Assembly: GCF_039526385.1 (NCBI RefSeq)
Contig: NZ_BAAAIX010000029.1
Span: forward strand, 23,937 to 87,936
Origin: Luteococcus peritonei
GTDB taxonomy: Bacteria > Actinomycetota > Actinomycetes > Propionibacteriales > Propionibacteriaceae
DNA length: 64,000 nucleotides
Direction: 5' to 3'
A program made the position numbers and the translations under genes. Shown here one piece after another: positions 7,898 through 16,806 of this stretch (positions are counted from its first letter, which is position 1; each line of letters starts with the position of its first letter). Below the pieces are notes generated by a model. The model did not search any database, was not told the DNA's origin, and saw nothing but the letters and a program-made list of their open reading frames with translations.

Positions 7898-8808
7898 GGG
7901 AGCCTACCGCCGCCGGTGGCGCGCACCCCGGTGCGGCGCGCGGTGGCGGTGGCGCCGCCGGGGCGGACGGCCCGCGGTGGCTTCTGGCAGCTCGGGCAGA
8001 AGTGGCTGGAGCGGTTGGTGAACTGGCTGCGCACCATGGTGGTGCCGCAGCGCGAGCAGGGCAGGCCGTCGCGGCCATAGGCATTGAGGGAGCGGTCGAA
8101 GTATCCGGACTCGCCGTTCACCTTGACGTAGAGCTCGTCGAAGCTGGTGCCGCCCTGCTCCAGGGCCTCGGCCATCACGGTGCGTGCCGCCTCCAGCACG
8201 CCGACGGCCTGGGGGCGGGTGAGCCGGTCGGTGGGCCGCTCGGGGTGCAGCCCGGCCAGCCAGAGCGCCTCGTCGGCATAGATGTTGCCGATGCCGCTGA
8301 CCAGTGTCTGGTCCAGCAGGGCACGCTTCACGGTGGTGCGCTTGCGGCGCATCCGGGCCGCCACCTGCTCCAGGTCGAAGGCCGGCTCGAAGGGGTCGGG
8401 GGCGATGTGGGCCATCTCGGTGGGCAGTTCCGCTCCCCCGGTGCTCAGCTGCAGGCCACCGAACATCCGCTGGTCCACGAAGCGCAGCTGGGAGCCGTCG
8501 TCCAGGTCGAAGAGCACCCGGGTGTTGCGCAGCAGGGCGGTCTCGGGGGTGTCGACGCGGAACTGTCCGCTCATGCCCAGGTGGGTCAGCACGGCGTCGC
8601 CGTCGACCAGCGGGAACCACAGGAACTTGCCGCGGCGTCGCGGCACCTCGAAGCGACGCCCGGACAGGGTGGTCTCGAAGTCGCGCGGGCCGAGCTGGTG
8701 ACGGCGCACCGGGCGCGGGTGCAGTACCTGCACCCGCCTGATGGTGCGTCCGGTCACCAACGGCTCGAGCCCGGCGCGGACGGTCTCGACCTCGGGCAGC
8801 TCGGGCAC
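7894..8808 (-). CDS. mutM: Formamidopyrimidine-DNA glycosylase MutM (Fpg)
   Basis: Base-excision repair glycosylase/AP lyase for 8-oxoguanine and formamidopyrimidines. 304 aa starting PELPEVETVRAGLEP (the catalytic Pro follows the initiator), a beta-sandwich with RRRGKFLW, a helix-two-turn-helix around RALLDQTLVSGIGNIYADEAL, and a C-terminal zinc finger CSRCG...HFCPSCQ. GTG start at 8808. It is 4 bp from the rnc stop and overlaps gtrA by 4 bp, so it sits in the rpmF-rnc-mutM-smc operon. The basic C-terminal tail after the zinc finger is slightly longer than usual. Confidence 0.97.
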   Translation of the reverse strand: MPELPEVETVRAGLEPLVTGRTIRRVQVLHPRPVRRHQLGPRDFETTLSGRRFEVPRRRGKFLWFPLVDGDAVLTHLGMSGQFRVDTPETALLRNTRVLFDLDDGSQLRFVDQRMFGGLQLSTGGAELPTEMAHIAPDPFEPAFDLEQVAARMRRKRTTVKRALLDQTLVSGIGNIYADEALWLAGLHPERPTDRLTRPQAVGVLEAARTVMAEALEQGGTSFDELYVKVNGESGYFDRSLNAYGRDGLPCSRCGTTMVRSQFTNRSSHFCPSCQKPPRAVRPGGATATARRTGVRATGGGRLP

Positions 8809-8812
8809 GGGA

Positions 8813-9580
8813 TCAGGCGGTGGCCGCCGCGGCGGCGCCGGGATCGGTCAGCGGGTCCTCGTCGCGCGAGGCCTGCTCGGCTGCCTGGGCCGCGGCCTGG
8901 ATGGCGGTGAAGGCCTTGCCGGCCGCCTCCTGCTCGGCCTGCTTCTTGTTGCGTCCCGAGCCGCTGCCGTACTCGACGCCGTTGACCACGGCACGCGCCA
9001 CGAAGCGCTTGTCGTGGTCCGGGCCGGACTCCTCGATCAGGTAGGTGGGCATCGGGTGGCCGGCATTGGCGCAGACCTCCTGCAGGGAGGTCTTCCAGTC
9101 AAGGCCCGCACCCATCTGGTCGGCCTCGTCCACCAGCGGGTCGAAGATGTGGTGCACGAAGACCTCGGCCTTCTCCATGCCGCCGGTCAGGAAGATCGCA
9201 CCGATCAGGGCCTCCGTGGTGTCGGCCAGGATCGAGGTCTTGTCGCTGCCGCCGGTGGTCACCTCGCCGCGTCCCAGCCGCACCATCGGCCCCAGCTCCA
9301 GGCCCCGGGCCACCTCGGCCAGCGTCACCGCATTGACCACGGCGGCGCGCAGCTTCGCCAGACGCCCCTCGGGGTAGTCCGGGAAGGTCAGGTAGAGGTG
9401 CTCGGTGACGACGATGCCCAGCACCGAGTCGCCCAGGAACTCCAGGCGCTCGTTGGTGGGGATGCCGCCGTTCTCGTAGGCATAGGAGCGGTGCGTCAGG
9501 GCAAGCTCGAAGAGCTGGGCGTCCATCGGGACACCCAGCTCGTCGAGAAGCTGCTGGAAACGGCTCTGCTGAGCCGCCAT
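8813..9580 (-). CDS. rnc: Ribonuclease III
   Basis: Double-strand-specific endoribonuclease for rRNA processing. 255 aa: RNase III domain with signature NERLEFLGDSVL (43-54; Glu44, Glu47, Asp51) and the second acidic pair in DTTEALIGA (Asp120, Glu123), then a dsRNA-binding domain (about 163-232) ending in the KKQAEQEAAGKAF helix. A short Ala-rich tail follows. The start lies 1 nt downstream of the rpmF stop. Confidence 0.98.
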   Translation of the reverse strand: MAAQQSRFQQLLDELGVPMDAQLFELALTHRSYAYENGGIPTNERLEFLGDSVLGIVVTEHLYLTFPDYPEGRLAKLRAAVVNAVTLAEVARGLELGPMVRLGRGEVTTGGSDKTSILADTTEALIGAIFLTGGMEKAEVFVHHIFDPLVDEADQMGAGLDWKTSLQEVCANAGHPMPTYLIEESGPDHDKRFVARAVVNGVEYGSGSGRNKKQAEQEAAGKAFTAIQAAAQAAEQASRDEDPLTDPGAAAAATA

Positions 9581-9581
9581 G

Positions 9582-9773
9582 TCAGGCGTCGAGGACCTGG
9601 CGACGCGAGGCGCGGGGGCCGTACTGGCCGCAGGCGGGGCACGCGGTGTGCTGCAGGTGGGCCTCGCGGCACGCGGGGTTCACGCAGGTCACCAGGTTGG
9701 CGGCGGTCGCCTTCCACTGGGCGCGACGGCTGCGGGTGTTGCTGCGGGACATCTTCCGCTTCGGGACTGCCAC
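9582..9773 (-). CDS. rpmF: 50S ribosomal protein L32
   Basis: 63 aa. MAVPKRKMSRSNTRSRRAQW is the classic L32 N-terminus. Zinc-ribbon cysteines are retained (CVNPAC and CPAC), i.e. the C+ form, so no zinc-independent replacement is implied. GTG start at 9773 with AGGAG upstream. It follows the YceD-family gene and precedes rnc, the usual arrangement. Confidence 0.97.
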   Translation of the reverse strand: MAVPKRKMSRSNTRSRRAQWKATAANLVTCVNPACREAHLQHTACPACGQYGPRASRRQVLDA

Positions 9774-9848
9774 GATCTTCTCCTTGAGTGGTGGCCACCG
9801 GGTGGTGGCTCTCTCGTCTGTGGTGCCCGAACCAGGTCCGGGCCCTTC

Positions 9849-10397
9849 TCAGTTCTGCTCGCCGTCAACGTCCAGCTCGGTGAGCGCCGCCCAGCGGGCG
9901 TCGATCTCCTCGCCGTGGCTGTGGTCCGGATCATCGTTCAGGTTGGCGCCACAGGTGACGCACAGTCCCAAACAGTCATCCCGACACAGGGGCGTGAACG
10001 GCAGGTCCAGCACCACCGCGTCGCGGAGTGCCGGGTCCAGGTTGATCATGTCGTCCTGGATGTAGCTGGCATCCTCCTCGGCCTCGCGCTCCGGGTAGAA
10101 GTACAGCTCCTGGATGTCGTAGGAGGACTCGTCCTCGAACGTCTCCAGGCAGCGCGCACACTCCCCGACGAGCTCGACCTCGGCGGTGCCGGTGACCAGG
10201 ACGCCCTCCACCACGGACTCCAGACGGAGGTCCAGCGCGATGTCGGAGCCCTCAGGCACCTTGATCATCTCGATGCCGAGTTCCGCCGGCGCGGGGACAT
10301 CGCGATGCAGTTCCTTCATCGTCCCGGCACGACGGGCGAGCTCGTGGATCTCGAGTACGAGAGGCGAGCGGCCATCGAGGTGGCGATGCTGGTTCAT
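9849..10397 (-). CDS. yceD: YceD/DUF177 family protein
   Basis: 182 aa of the DUF177 (YceD) family, which is genetically linked to L32 and 23S rRNA maturation. Visible features are the acidic body, a CARCLETFE motif, and a second cysteine cluster PLCRDDCLGLCVTCGANLN near the C-terminus, both typical of the family and possibly metal-binding. Start chosen at ATG 10397, with GAAGGG 6 nt upstream; the adjacent GTG is equally placed. Located directly upstream of rpmF. Confidence 0.9.
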   Translation of the reverse strand: MNQHRHLDGRSPLVLEIHELARRAGTMKELHRDVPAPAELGIEMIKVPEGSDIALDLRLESVVEGVLVTGTAEVELVGECARCLETFEDESSYDIQELYFYPEREAEEDASYIQDDMINLDPALRDAVVLDLPFTPLCRDDCLGLCVTCGANLNDDPDHSHGEEIDARWAALTELDVDGEQN

Positions 10398-10521
10398 CAC
10401 GATCCCTTCAGCACGGTGGCACGACAGCGTCATGACCGAGGGCCAACTCTACCCGCAGCCCTCCCCCGGAACCAAACCGCGAGCTGCTGCGGTGCAGCGG
10501 GCAGCTGCCCGGGCCGGGGGC

Positions 10522-11007
10522 TCAGGCCTGGCGGCGCTCGGCGACCCGACGGACGATGGCCTCGTTGACTGCCGGCGTCACGAAGGCGGAGATGTCGCCG
10601 CCGAAGGAGGCCACCTCACGCATCATGCTCGACGAGACGGTGGCATAGGGGCCCTCAGCGGGCAGGAAGACGGTCTCCAGCCCGGAGACGTGGTGGTTCA
10701 GGTTGGCCATCTGCAGCTCGTAGTCGAAGTCGCCGGCGAAGCGCAGGCCCTTGACGATCACGGTGCAGCCCTGGGCCCTGGCATAGTCCACCAGCAGGCC
10801 CTCGATCACGCCCACCTCGACGCCCTCCCAGCCGGACACCGCATCGCGGGCCAGGGCCACGCGCTCCTCGACGTCGAACAGGTGGTTCTTGGTGGAATTG
10901 CGCCCGACGGCCACCAGCACCTGGCCGAAGACCTTGTGGGCACGCTCGACCACGTCGAGGTGGCCGCGGGTGATGGGGTCGAAGGACCCGGGGATGATGG
11001 CCTTCAT
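10522..11007 (-). CDS. coaD: Phosphopantetheine adenylyltransferase CoaD
   Basis: Fourth step of coenzyme A synthesis: ATP + 4'-phosphopantetheine to dephospho-CoA. 161 aa, the normal length, with the nucleotidyltransferase motif PGSFDPITRGH (6-16), GRNSTKNHLF, the KGLRFAGDFDYELQMANLN substrate region and SSSMMRE near the C-terminus. The start overlaps the rsmD stop (ATGA), so it is translationally coupled to rsmD. Confidence 0.97.
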   Translation of the reverse strand: MKAIIPGSFDPITRGHLDVVERAHKVFGQVLVAVGRNSTKNHLFDVEERVALARDAVSGWEGVEVGVIEGLLVDYARAQGCTVIVKGLRFAGDFDYELQMANLNHHVSGLETVFLPAEGPYATVSSSMMREVASFGGDISAFVTPAVNEAIVRRVAERRQA

Positions 11008-11657
11008 GCCGTCTCCTCCTCGTCGTGGTGCTGGGGATCGTCGCTCTGCTGGGGATCGTCGGCCGGGGTTGGGACTTCTTCGTCCTGGGGCAGGGGTGTG
11101 CAGTAGTGCAGCACGGTCTCGCCATAGCCCTTGGACCAGTGCTCGGTGCCGGGCGGGAAGTCCGGTTCGCCGCTGCGCGAGGAGCGCTCCAGCACGATGA
11201 TCCCGTTGTGCACCAGGCGGGCCAGCGCCAGCTCCAGGGTCCGGGAGACCTGCTCGTTGGTGAAGGGATAGGGCGGGTCCAGCCAGATCACGTCGAAGCG
11301 GGAGTCCTCGCGCTGCAGCCAGCCGTCCACGGCGGCCACCTCGACGCGCGCCTGCAGCCGGGTGTGGGCCAGGTTGGCGCGGACCAGCCGGGCCGTGCCC
11401 TGGTCGTGCTCCACCAGCACCACCGGCCCGGCCCCGCGGCTCGCGGCCTCCAGGCCCACCCCACCGGAACCGGCGTAGAGGTCCAGGAAGGCGATCTGGT
11501 CGAGCTGGGCGTCCGCGCCCGCGTCGGCGGTGCCGTTCCAGGTGGCCAGCGAGCTGAACAAGGCCTCGCGCACTCGATCGGTGGTGGGCCTGGTCCGCTC
11601 CCCCGGCGGGGTCTGCAGCCTGGCGCCTCCAGCGCTGCCGGCGATGATCCTGCTCAT
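11004..11657 (-). CDS. rsmD: 16S rRNA (guanine-966-N2)-methyltransferase RsmD
   Basis: Methylates G966 (E. coli numbering) of 16S rRNA in the small subunit. 217 aa: MSRIIAGSAGG start typical of RsmD, SAM-binding LYAGSGGVG (60-68), catalytic DPPY (127-130). The last 30 residues are an acidic/His-rich tail not seen in most homologues. ATG at 11657 was chosen because AGGG lies 9 nt upstream and MSRIIAG is the conserved N-terminus. It pairs with coaD, as in most Actinomycetota. Confidence 0.95.
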   Translation of the reverse strand: MSRIIAGSAGGARLQTPPGERTRPTTDRVREALFSSLATWNGTADAGADAQLDQIAFLDLYAGSGGVGLEAASRGAGPVVLVEHDQGTARLVRANLAHTRLQARVEVAAVDGWLQREDSRFDVIWLDPPYPFTNEQVSRTLELALARLVHNGIIVLERSSRSGEPDFPPGTEHWSKGYGETVLHYCTPLPQDEEVPTPADDPQQSDDPQHHDEEETA

Positions 11658-11881
11658 GGTGGGCAACCCTACTGCGCCGACTGAGGGCAGGTCGCCCGTG
11701 GCGATGGCCGGAGTGCCCAGAACTCCTCTCGCCCGACACTGTCACACTTTAGTGGGCGTCTACCCCCACCAAACCGTGACATTGACTGCGACGGGGCTGC
11801 TCACGTCTCCACCGTCCGGCCCATGCCCGAAAGTGCCGCCCCGCCCGGTCACGGCGGCGGGTGATGGGCAAGAATTGGGTC

Positions 11882-12298
11882 ATGGCCGACACGAACCCGA
11901 TCACCACCATCGAAGAAGACACCTGCTGGGGCTACCTCGCCAGCCAGGAGGTGGGCCGGCTCGCCACCGCGAAGGAGGGCCAGCCCGAGATCTTCCCCAT
12001 CAACTACTGCGTCGACGGGCAGTCCGTGGTCTTCCGCACCGCCTCGGGCTCCAAGCTGCAGGAGCTCACCGACAACGAGCACGTCGCCTTCGAGGTGGAC
12101 GGCTGGGACGAGGAGGGCGGCTGGAGCGTCGTGATCAAGGGCAATGCCGCCGAGATCACCGACGAGCGCGAGCTGGCCCTGGCGGACAAGATGCCGCTGC
12201 GCCCCTGGGTGCCCACCGTGAAGCGCCACTACGTGCGCATCACCCCCGACGAGATCACCGGCCGCGGCTTCACCTTCGGCCCCGAGCCGAAGGCCTGA
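11882..12298 (+). CDS. Pyridoxamine 5'-phosphate oxidase-like flavin-binding protein
   Basis: 138 aa of the split-barrel PPOX superfamily, closest by eye to the Pyridox_ox_2 group (IFPINYCVDGQSVVFRTASGSKL, VAFEVDGWD, GWSVVIKGNAAEITD). Members bind FMN, F420 or haem, and some reduce nitroimidazoles; the reaction here is unknown. I prefer ATG 11882; ATG 11864 or GTG 11861 would add a non-conserved MGKNWV-type extension. Convergent with recG, with 16 bp between the stops. Confidence 0.75.
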   Translation: MADTNPITTIEEDTCWGYLASQEVGRLATAKEGQPEIFPINYCVDGQSVVFRTASGSKLQELTDNEHVAFEVDGWDEEGGWSVVIKGNAAEITDERELALADKMPLRPWVPTVKRHYVRITPDEITGRGFTFGPEPKA

Positions 12299-12314
12299 GC
12301 CAGCAGGGAGCGGA

Positions 12315-14555
12315 TCAGCTCTTCTCGAGCCACTCCCCTGCAGCCAGCAGCTCGGTCTGGGTGACCATGTCGGCCAGGTAGGGGTTGACCCGGTCCGGGT
12401 CGTCGGCGACGAGCCGCTCGGCCAGGTCGCGGCAGTGGGCGATCAGGTCGGCGTGCTCGATGACGCGCAGCAGCTTGAGGCTGGAGCGCCCGCCCGACTG
12501 GTTGGCGCCCAGCACATTGCCCTCCCGACGCTGGGCCAGGTCGAGCTCGGCGAGCTGGAAGCCGTCGCGGGTGGCCTCGACGGCACGCAGCCGCTCCAGG
12601 GCGCTGGAGTCCGCCGGCGCCTGGCTGATCAGCAGGCACAGGCCGGGGTGCTCGCCCCGGCCGATCCGGCCGCGCAGCTGGTGCAGCTGCGAGATGCCGA
12701 AGCGATCGGCGTCCATCACCACCATCACGGTGGCATTGGGCACGTCGACACCCACCTCGATCACGGTGGTGGCCACCAGCACGTCCGCCTCGCCGGCGGC
12801 CATCCGCTGCATCACCGCATCCTTCTCCTCGGCGGGCATCCTGCCGTGCAGCACCTCCAGGCGCAGGCCCTGCAGCGGCCCGGAGCGCAGCTGCTCGGCC
12901 AGCTCGACGACGGTGGCGCTGGGCGGCGCCTGGTCCTCGGCGCTGGGCAGCTCGTCGGCATCGGTGGGCTCGATGCGGGGACAGACCACGAAGGCCTGGC
13001 GCCCCGCCGCCACCTCCTCACGGATCCGCTGCCAGGCCCGCTCCACCCAGGTGGGATGGCTGGGGACGTGCACCAGGCTGGTCTGCACCTCCTGGCGGCC
13101 GGCAGGCAGCTCGTCGAGGGTGGAGACCTCCAGGTCACCGAAGACGGTCATCGCCACCGAGCGCGGGATCGGGGTGGCGGTCATCACCAGCACGTGGGGC
13201 CGCAGCTCGGCCTTGTCGTTGAGCACGGCGCGCTGCTCGACGCCGAAGCGGTGCTGCTCGTCGACGACCACCAGGCCGAGGTCCGCGAACTGCACCCGGT
13301 CGGCCAGCAGGGCATGCGTGCCCACCACCAGGCCGGCCTGGCCGGAGGCCACCTTGAGCAGGGCATTCTTCTTCGCCACCGCCGACATGGAGCCGGTGAG
13401 CAGGACGATCTCGGTGGCCTCCTCCGGGGCGCCCAGGGTCTGGCCGGCGGCCAGGTCCCCGAGCTGGCGGCGCATCGACTCGAAGTGCTGGGTGGCGAGC
13501 ACCTCGGTGGGGGCCAGCATCACGGCCTGCTTGCCGGAGTCGACGGCGCGCAGCATGGCGCGCAGCGCCACCAGGGTCTTGCCGGAGCCGACCTCGCCCT
13601 GCAGCAGCCGCTGCATCGGCGCGGTGCCGGCGATGGCCTCGAAGACCTCCTCGCCCACCCGCTGCTGCCCGGCGGTCAGCGTGAAGGGCAGCCGCTGGTC
13701 GAAGGCGGCCAGCAGTCCCCCGCCCCCGGTGAGCGGCGCAGCGGTGAAGTGGGCATTGTCGTGGCGCCGGTAGGCCATGGTGAGCTGCATCTGCAGCGCC
13801 TCGTCGAAGAGCAGCCGGTCGGCGGCAGCCTCGGCCTGGTCCCGGCTGTCCGGCTGGTGGGCCAGGGTGAGCGCCTCGTCGAGGCCCAGCAGGCCCTCCT
13901 CGCGCACCAGCCAGTCGGGCAGCGGCTCGGCCAGCGGGCCCATCTGCTCCAGCACCAGCTGGATGGTCTCGCCCACCTCCCAGGTGGGCATCTTGGCGGT
14001 CGCGGGATAGATGCCCACCAGGCCGGAGCGGGAGACCTGCTGCACCATGGCGTTCTGGTTGGCCTTGCCGATCACCGTGCCGGAGGCGTCGAGGATGACG
14101 AAGTTGGGGTGGGTGAGCTGGGGACGGTCCTGGAAGGTGCCCACCTTGCCGACGAAGATGCCGCGGGCCCCCACCGGCAGCACCGACTCCCAGTACTTCA
14201 CCAGGTGGGGCTTGCCGAAGAAGGTGCAGCCCAGGGTGCCCTGGCCGTCGGTGAGGGTGACCTCCAGCCGCATCCGCGGCGGGGCTCCGGCCTGCCGGGT
14301 GCGGCCCACCACGGCCATCACCGCGACGTCCTCGCCGATCGGCAGGTCCGCCAGGGAGCTGTTCTCGGTGCCCGAGAGATAGCGGCGCGGCAGGTGGCGC
14401 ACCAGGTCCCCCACGGTGTGCAGCCGCAGCGACTCCAGCGCCTTGGCGGTCTTGTCGCCCACCACCTTGGCCAGCGGCCGGTTCAGCTCGGCGAAGGTCT
14501 CGGTGCGCCACTGGGGCTGCCAGGCCGGGGCGGGGGCAGAAGTCTTCTTGGGCAC
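12315..14555 (-). CDS. recG: ATP-dependent DNA helicase RecG
   Basis: Branch-migrating helicase that rescues stalled replication forks and Holliday junctions. 746 aa: N-terminal wedge/OB domain (about 60-230), helicase motif I GEVGSGKT, motif II DEQHRFG, motif III TATPIPRS, and motifs V/VI with VDVPNATVMVV and QLRGRIGRG. GTG 14555 was chosen because TAGGCT lies 7 nt upstream (leaderless-type); a GTG 7 codons earlier is possible. Its neighbour rpmB is a common partner. Confidence 0.97.
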   Translation of the reverse strand: MPKKTSAPAPAWQPQWRTETFAELNRPLAKVVGDKTAKALESLRLHTVGDLVRHLPRRYLSGTENSSLADLPIGEDVAVMAVVGRTRQAGAPPRMRLEVTLTDGQGTLGCTFFGKPHLVKYWESVLPVGARGIFVGKVGTFQDRPQLTHPNFVILDASGTVIGKANQNAMVQQVSRSGLVGIYPATAKMPTWEVGETIQLVLEQMGPLAEPLPDWLVREEGLLGLDEALTLAHQPDSRDQAEAAADRLLFDEALQMQLTMAYRRHDNAHFTAAPLTGGGGLLAAFDQRLPFTLTAGQQRVGEEVFEAIAGTAPMQRLLQGEVGSGKTLVALRAMLRAVDSGKQAVMLAPTEVLATQHFESMRRQLGDLAAGQTLGAPEEATEIVLLTGSMSAVAKKNALLKVASGQAGLVVGTHALLADRVQFADLGLVVVDEQHRFGVEQRAVLNDKAELRPHVLVMTATPIPRSVAMTVFGDLEVSTLDELPAGRQEVQTSLVHVPSHPTWVERAWQRIREEVAAGRQAFVVCPRIEPTDADELPSAEDQAPPSATVVELAEQLRSGPLQGLRLEVLHGRMPAEEKDAVMQRMAAGEADVLVATTVIEVGVDVPNATVMVVMDADRFGISQLHQLRGRIGRGEHPGLCLLISQAPADSSALERLRAVEATRDGFQLAELDLAQRREGNVLGANQSGGRSSLKLLRVIEHADLIAHCRDLAERLVADDPDRVNPYLADMVTQTELLAAGEWLEKS

Positions 14556-14568
14556 GTCGAGCAGCCTA
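14556..14568 (-). promoter_or_regulatory. Leaderless-type -10 box for recG
   Basis: Minus-strand TAGGCT (14568-14563), 7 nt, then GTG of recG at 14555. Supports the chosen start. Confidence 0.5.
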
Positions 14569-14601
14569 CAAGCCACCCCTGACAGGCCCGGGACACGACA
14601 A

Positions 14602-14626
14602 GGCCACCGGACCGGGTCCGGTGGCC
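14602..14626. terminator. Hairpin downstream of rpmB
   Basis: GGCCACCGGA (14602-14611) pairs with TCCGGTGGCC (14617-14626) over a 5-nt loop. It lies between the rpmB stop (14681) and the recG start (14555), both leftward, and probably ends the rpmB message. Confidence 0.75.
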
Positions 14627-14680
14627 AGTGCCATGTTCAGGGTGTCCCCATGGGGACGGACGGCCGCGGGGGCCGCAGGG

Positions 14681-14866
14681 TCAGCGGGAGACCTTGCCGG
14701 CCTTCAGGCAGGAGGTGCACACGTTGACGCGCTTGGGGGTGCCGTTGATGGTGGCACGCACGCGCTGGATGTTCGGGTTCCACCGACGGTTGGTCTTCTT
14801 CTTCGACCACGGCACGTTGTGGCCGAAGCCCGGGCCCTTGGCGCAGACGTCGCACACGGCAGCCAT
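14681..14866 (-). CDS. rpmB: 50S ribosomal protein L28
   Basis: 61 aa. Starts MAAVCDVCAKGPGFGHNV and ends VNVCTSCLKAGKVSR; the two CxxC pairs (CDVC, CTSC) mark the zinc-binding C+ form. Conserved core KKTNRRWNPNIQRVRA. The ATG has a GAGG sequence upstream. Monocistronic here, between a hairpin on one side and a 160-bp gap before rnj on the other. Confidence 0.97.
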   Translation of the reverse strand: MAAVCDVCAKGPGFGHNVPWSKKKTNRRWNPNIQRVRATINGTPKRVNVCTSCLKAGKVSR

Positions 14867-15029
14867 TGGTAACTCCTCAGTTCATGGAATCGGTTCCCTG
14901 CAGCACCCGGGAGGTGGCACAGAGTGGATCAGCCCGAAACGGGCAACCCAAGAAGGATAGACCCTCGCCACCCTTCTGGCCAAAACGGCGACGGCCCACC
15001 GTGATGGTGGACCGCCTGCCGCCGGAGGC

Positions 15030-16712
15030 CTAGGTGGAGACCACCACCGGCACAATCATCGGACGACGGCGGTAGGTCTGCGAGACCCAGCGCCCGATGG
15101 TGCGGCGGATGGTCTGCTGCAGCCGGTGGGTGTCGTCGACGCCGTCGGCCAGCGCCTTCTCCAGCTCCTGGGTGAGCTGCTGGCGGATCTGGGTGAAGGT
15201 GTCGTCGGTCTCGGCGAAGCCACGGGCGTGGATGTCGGGGCCGCTGACCAGGGTGCGGGTGTGCAGGTTCACCGCCGCCACGACGGAGATGAATCCCTCC
15301 TCGCCCAGGATCTTGCGGTCGGTGAGCTCGCTCTCGGTGATGTCGCCCACCGTCGAGCCGTCCACGAAGATGTAGGAGGCGTCGATCTTGCCGGCCACCC
15401 GGATCCGGCCCTTGGCCAGGTCCACCACGGCGCCGTCCTCCACCACCGCGACGTTCTCGTCGGCCAGGCCGGTGGCCCTGGCCAGGTCCGCATTGGCGAT
15501 CAGGTGGCGGATCTCGCCGTGCACAGGCATGGCATTGCGCGGCCGGATCACGTTGTAGCAGTAGAGCAGCTCGCCGGCGCTGGCATGGCCGGAGACGTGG
15601 ACCAGGGCATTGCCCTTGTGCACCACGTTGGCGCCCAGCCGGGACAGGCCGTTGATGACGCGGTAGACGGCGTTCTCGTTGCCGGGGATCAGGCTGGAGG
15701 CCAGCAGCACGGTGTCGCCCTGGCCCACCTCGATCACCGGGTGCTCCTTGTTGGCGATCCGGCTCAGCGCCGACAGCGGCTCGCCCTGCGAACCGGTGGA
15801 GACGATGACCACCTTGTCGTCGGCGTACTTGTCGATGTCCTTGAGCTCGATCAGCGTGTTGCCGGGCACCGTCAGGTAGCCCAGGTCACGCGCCACCGAC
15901 ATGTTGCGGACCATGGAGCGGCCCACGTAGACCACCTTGCGGTCGTACTTCACGGCCAGGTTCAGGATCTGCTGGACGCGGTGCACGTGGGAGGCGAAGC
16001 AGGCCACGATCAGCTTCTTGCGGGAGCGCTCGAAGGTGCGCTCCAGGGCGGGCACGAGGTCCTTCTCCGGGGTGGTGAAGCCGGGCACCTCGGCATTGGT
16101 GGAGTCGGCCATGAACAGGTCGACCCCCTCCTCCCCGAGCCGGGCGAAGCCGCGCAGGTCGGTGATCCGGCCGTCCAGCGGGAGCTGGTCCATCTTGAAG
16201 TCACCGGTGTGCAGCACGGTGCCACCCTCGGTGCGGATGCAGACCGCCAGGGCGTCGGGGATGGAGTGGTTGACCGCGAAGAACTCCAGGTCGTAGTTGC
16301 CCACCCGGGCGCGGTCGCCCTCGCGGACCTCCTGCAGGTCGGTGTTGCGGATCCGGTGCTCGCGCAGCTTGCCCTCCACCAGGGCGAGGGTGAGCTTGGA
16401 GCCCCAGATCGGGATGTCGCTGCGGCGGCGCAGCAGATAGGGCACGGCACCGATGTGGTCCTCGTGGCCGTGGGTCAGCACCATGCCGATGATGTCGTCG
16501 AGCCGGTCGGACAGGTAGTCCAGGCCGGGCAGGATGAGGTCGACGCCGGGGTGGTCGTCCTCGGGGAAGAGCACCCCGCAGTCCACCAGCAGGATCTGGC
16601 CGTCGATCTCGAAGCAGGTCATGTTGCGCCCGACATCACCCAGGCCGCCGAGCGGGATGATCCGCAGCGTTCCGGGAGCGAGGCGGGAGGGGGTCTGGAG
16701 TTGGGTCGACAC
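15030..16712 (-). CDS. rnj: Ribonuclease J
   Basis: Metallo-beta-lactamase/beta-CASP ribonuclease with 5'-exonuclease and endonuclease activity in mRNA decay and rRNA maturation. 560 aa: motif II HGHEDH (81-86), further metal and beta-CASP motifs (HTGDFKMDQ, MADSTNAE, ACFASHVHR, VSGHAS, MPVHGE), and a C-terminal domain from about residue 455. GTG start at 16712 is 6 nt from TAGTGT. A perfect 15-bp inverted repeat lies about 95 nt upstream. In many Actinomycetota rnj is linked to dapA; here dapB lies 2 kb away. Confidence 0.97.
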   Translation of the reverse strand: MSTQLQTPSRLAPGTLRIIPLGGLGDVGRNMTCFEIDGQILLVDCGVLFPEDDHPGVDLILPGLDYLSDRLDDIIGMVLTHGHEDHIGAVPYLLRRRSDIPIWGSKLTLALVEGKLREHRIRNTDLQEVREGDRARVGNYDLEFFAVNHSIPDALAVCIRTEGGTVLHTGDFKMDQLPLDGRITDLRGFARLGEEGVDLFMADSTNAEVPGFTTPEKDLVPALERTFERSRKKLIVACFASHVHRVQQILNLAVKYDRKVVYVGRSMVRNMSVARDLGYLTVPGNTLIELKDIDKYADDKVVIVSTGSQGEPLSALSRIANKEHPVIEVGQGDTVLLASSLIPGNENAVYRVINGLSRLGANVVHKGNALVHVSGHASAGELLYCYNVIRPRNAMPVHGEIRHLIANADLARATGLADENVAVVEDGAVVDLAKGRIRVAGKIDASYIFVDGSTVGDITESELTDRKILGEEGFISVVAAVNLHTRTLVSGPDIHARGFAETDDTFTQIRQQLTQELEKALADGVDDTHRLQQTIRRTIGRWVSQTYRRRPMIVPVVVST

Positions 16713-16724
16713 CCCTACACACTA
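16713..16724 (-). promoter_or_regulatory. Leaderless-type -10 box for rnj
   Basis: Minus-strand TAGTGT (16724-16719), GTAGGG, then GTG of rnj. If used, the mRNA starts at or next to the start codon, and the upstream hairpin would be DNA-level rather than 5'-UTR. Confidence 0.5.
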
Positions 16725-16806
16725 CCGGAGAGCGCCCTTGCCACCGCCCTCTCGCGCACCCGGCCCCGTTCGGCACCCCCGAGGCCCGGAACCCGGGGAC
16801 GAAAAG

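Noticed and set aside
3629..8080. 1483-codon open frame on the plus strand opposite smc-gtrA-mutM
   Set aside because: It is the antisense of confidently identified genes. Its product is low-complexity Leu/Gly/Val/His, a codon-bias shadow common at this GC content.
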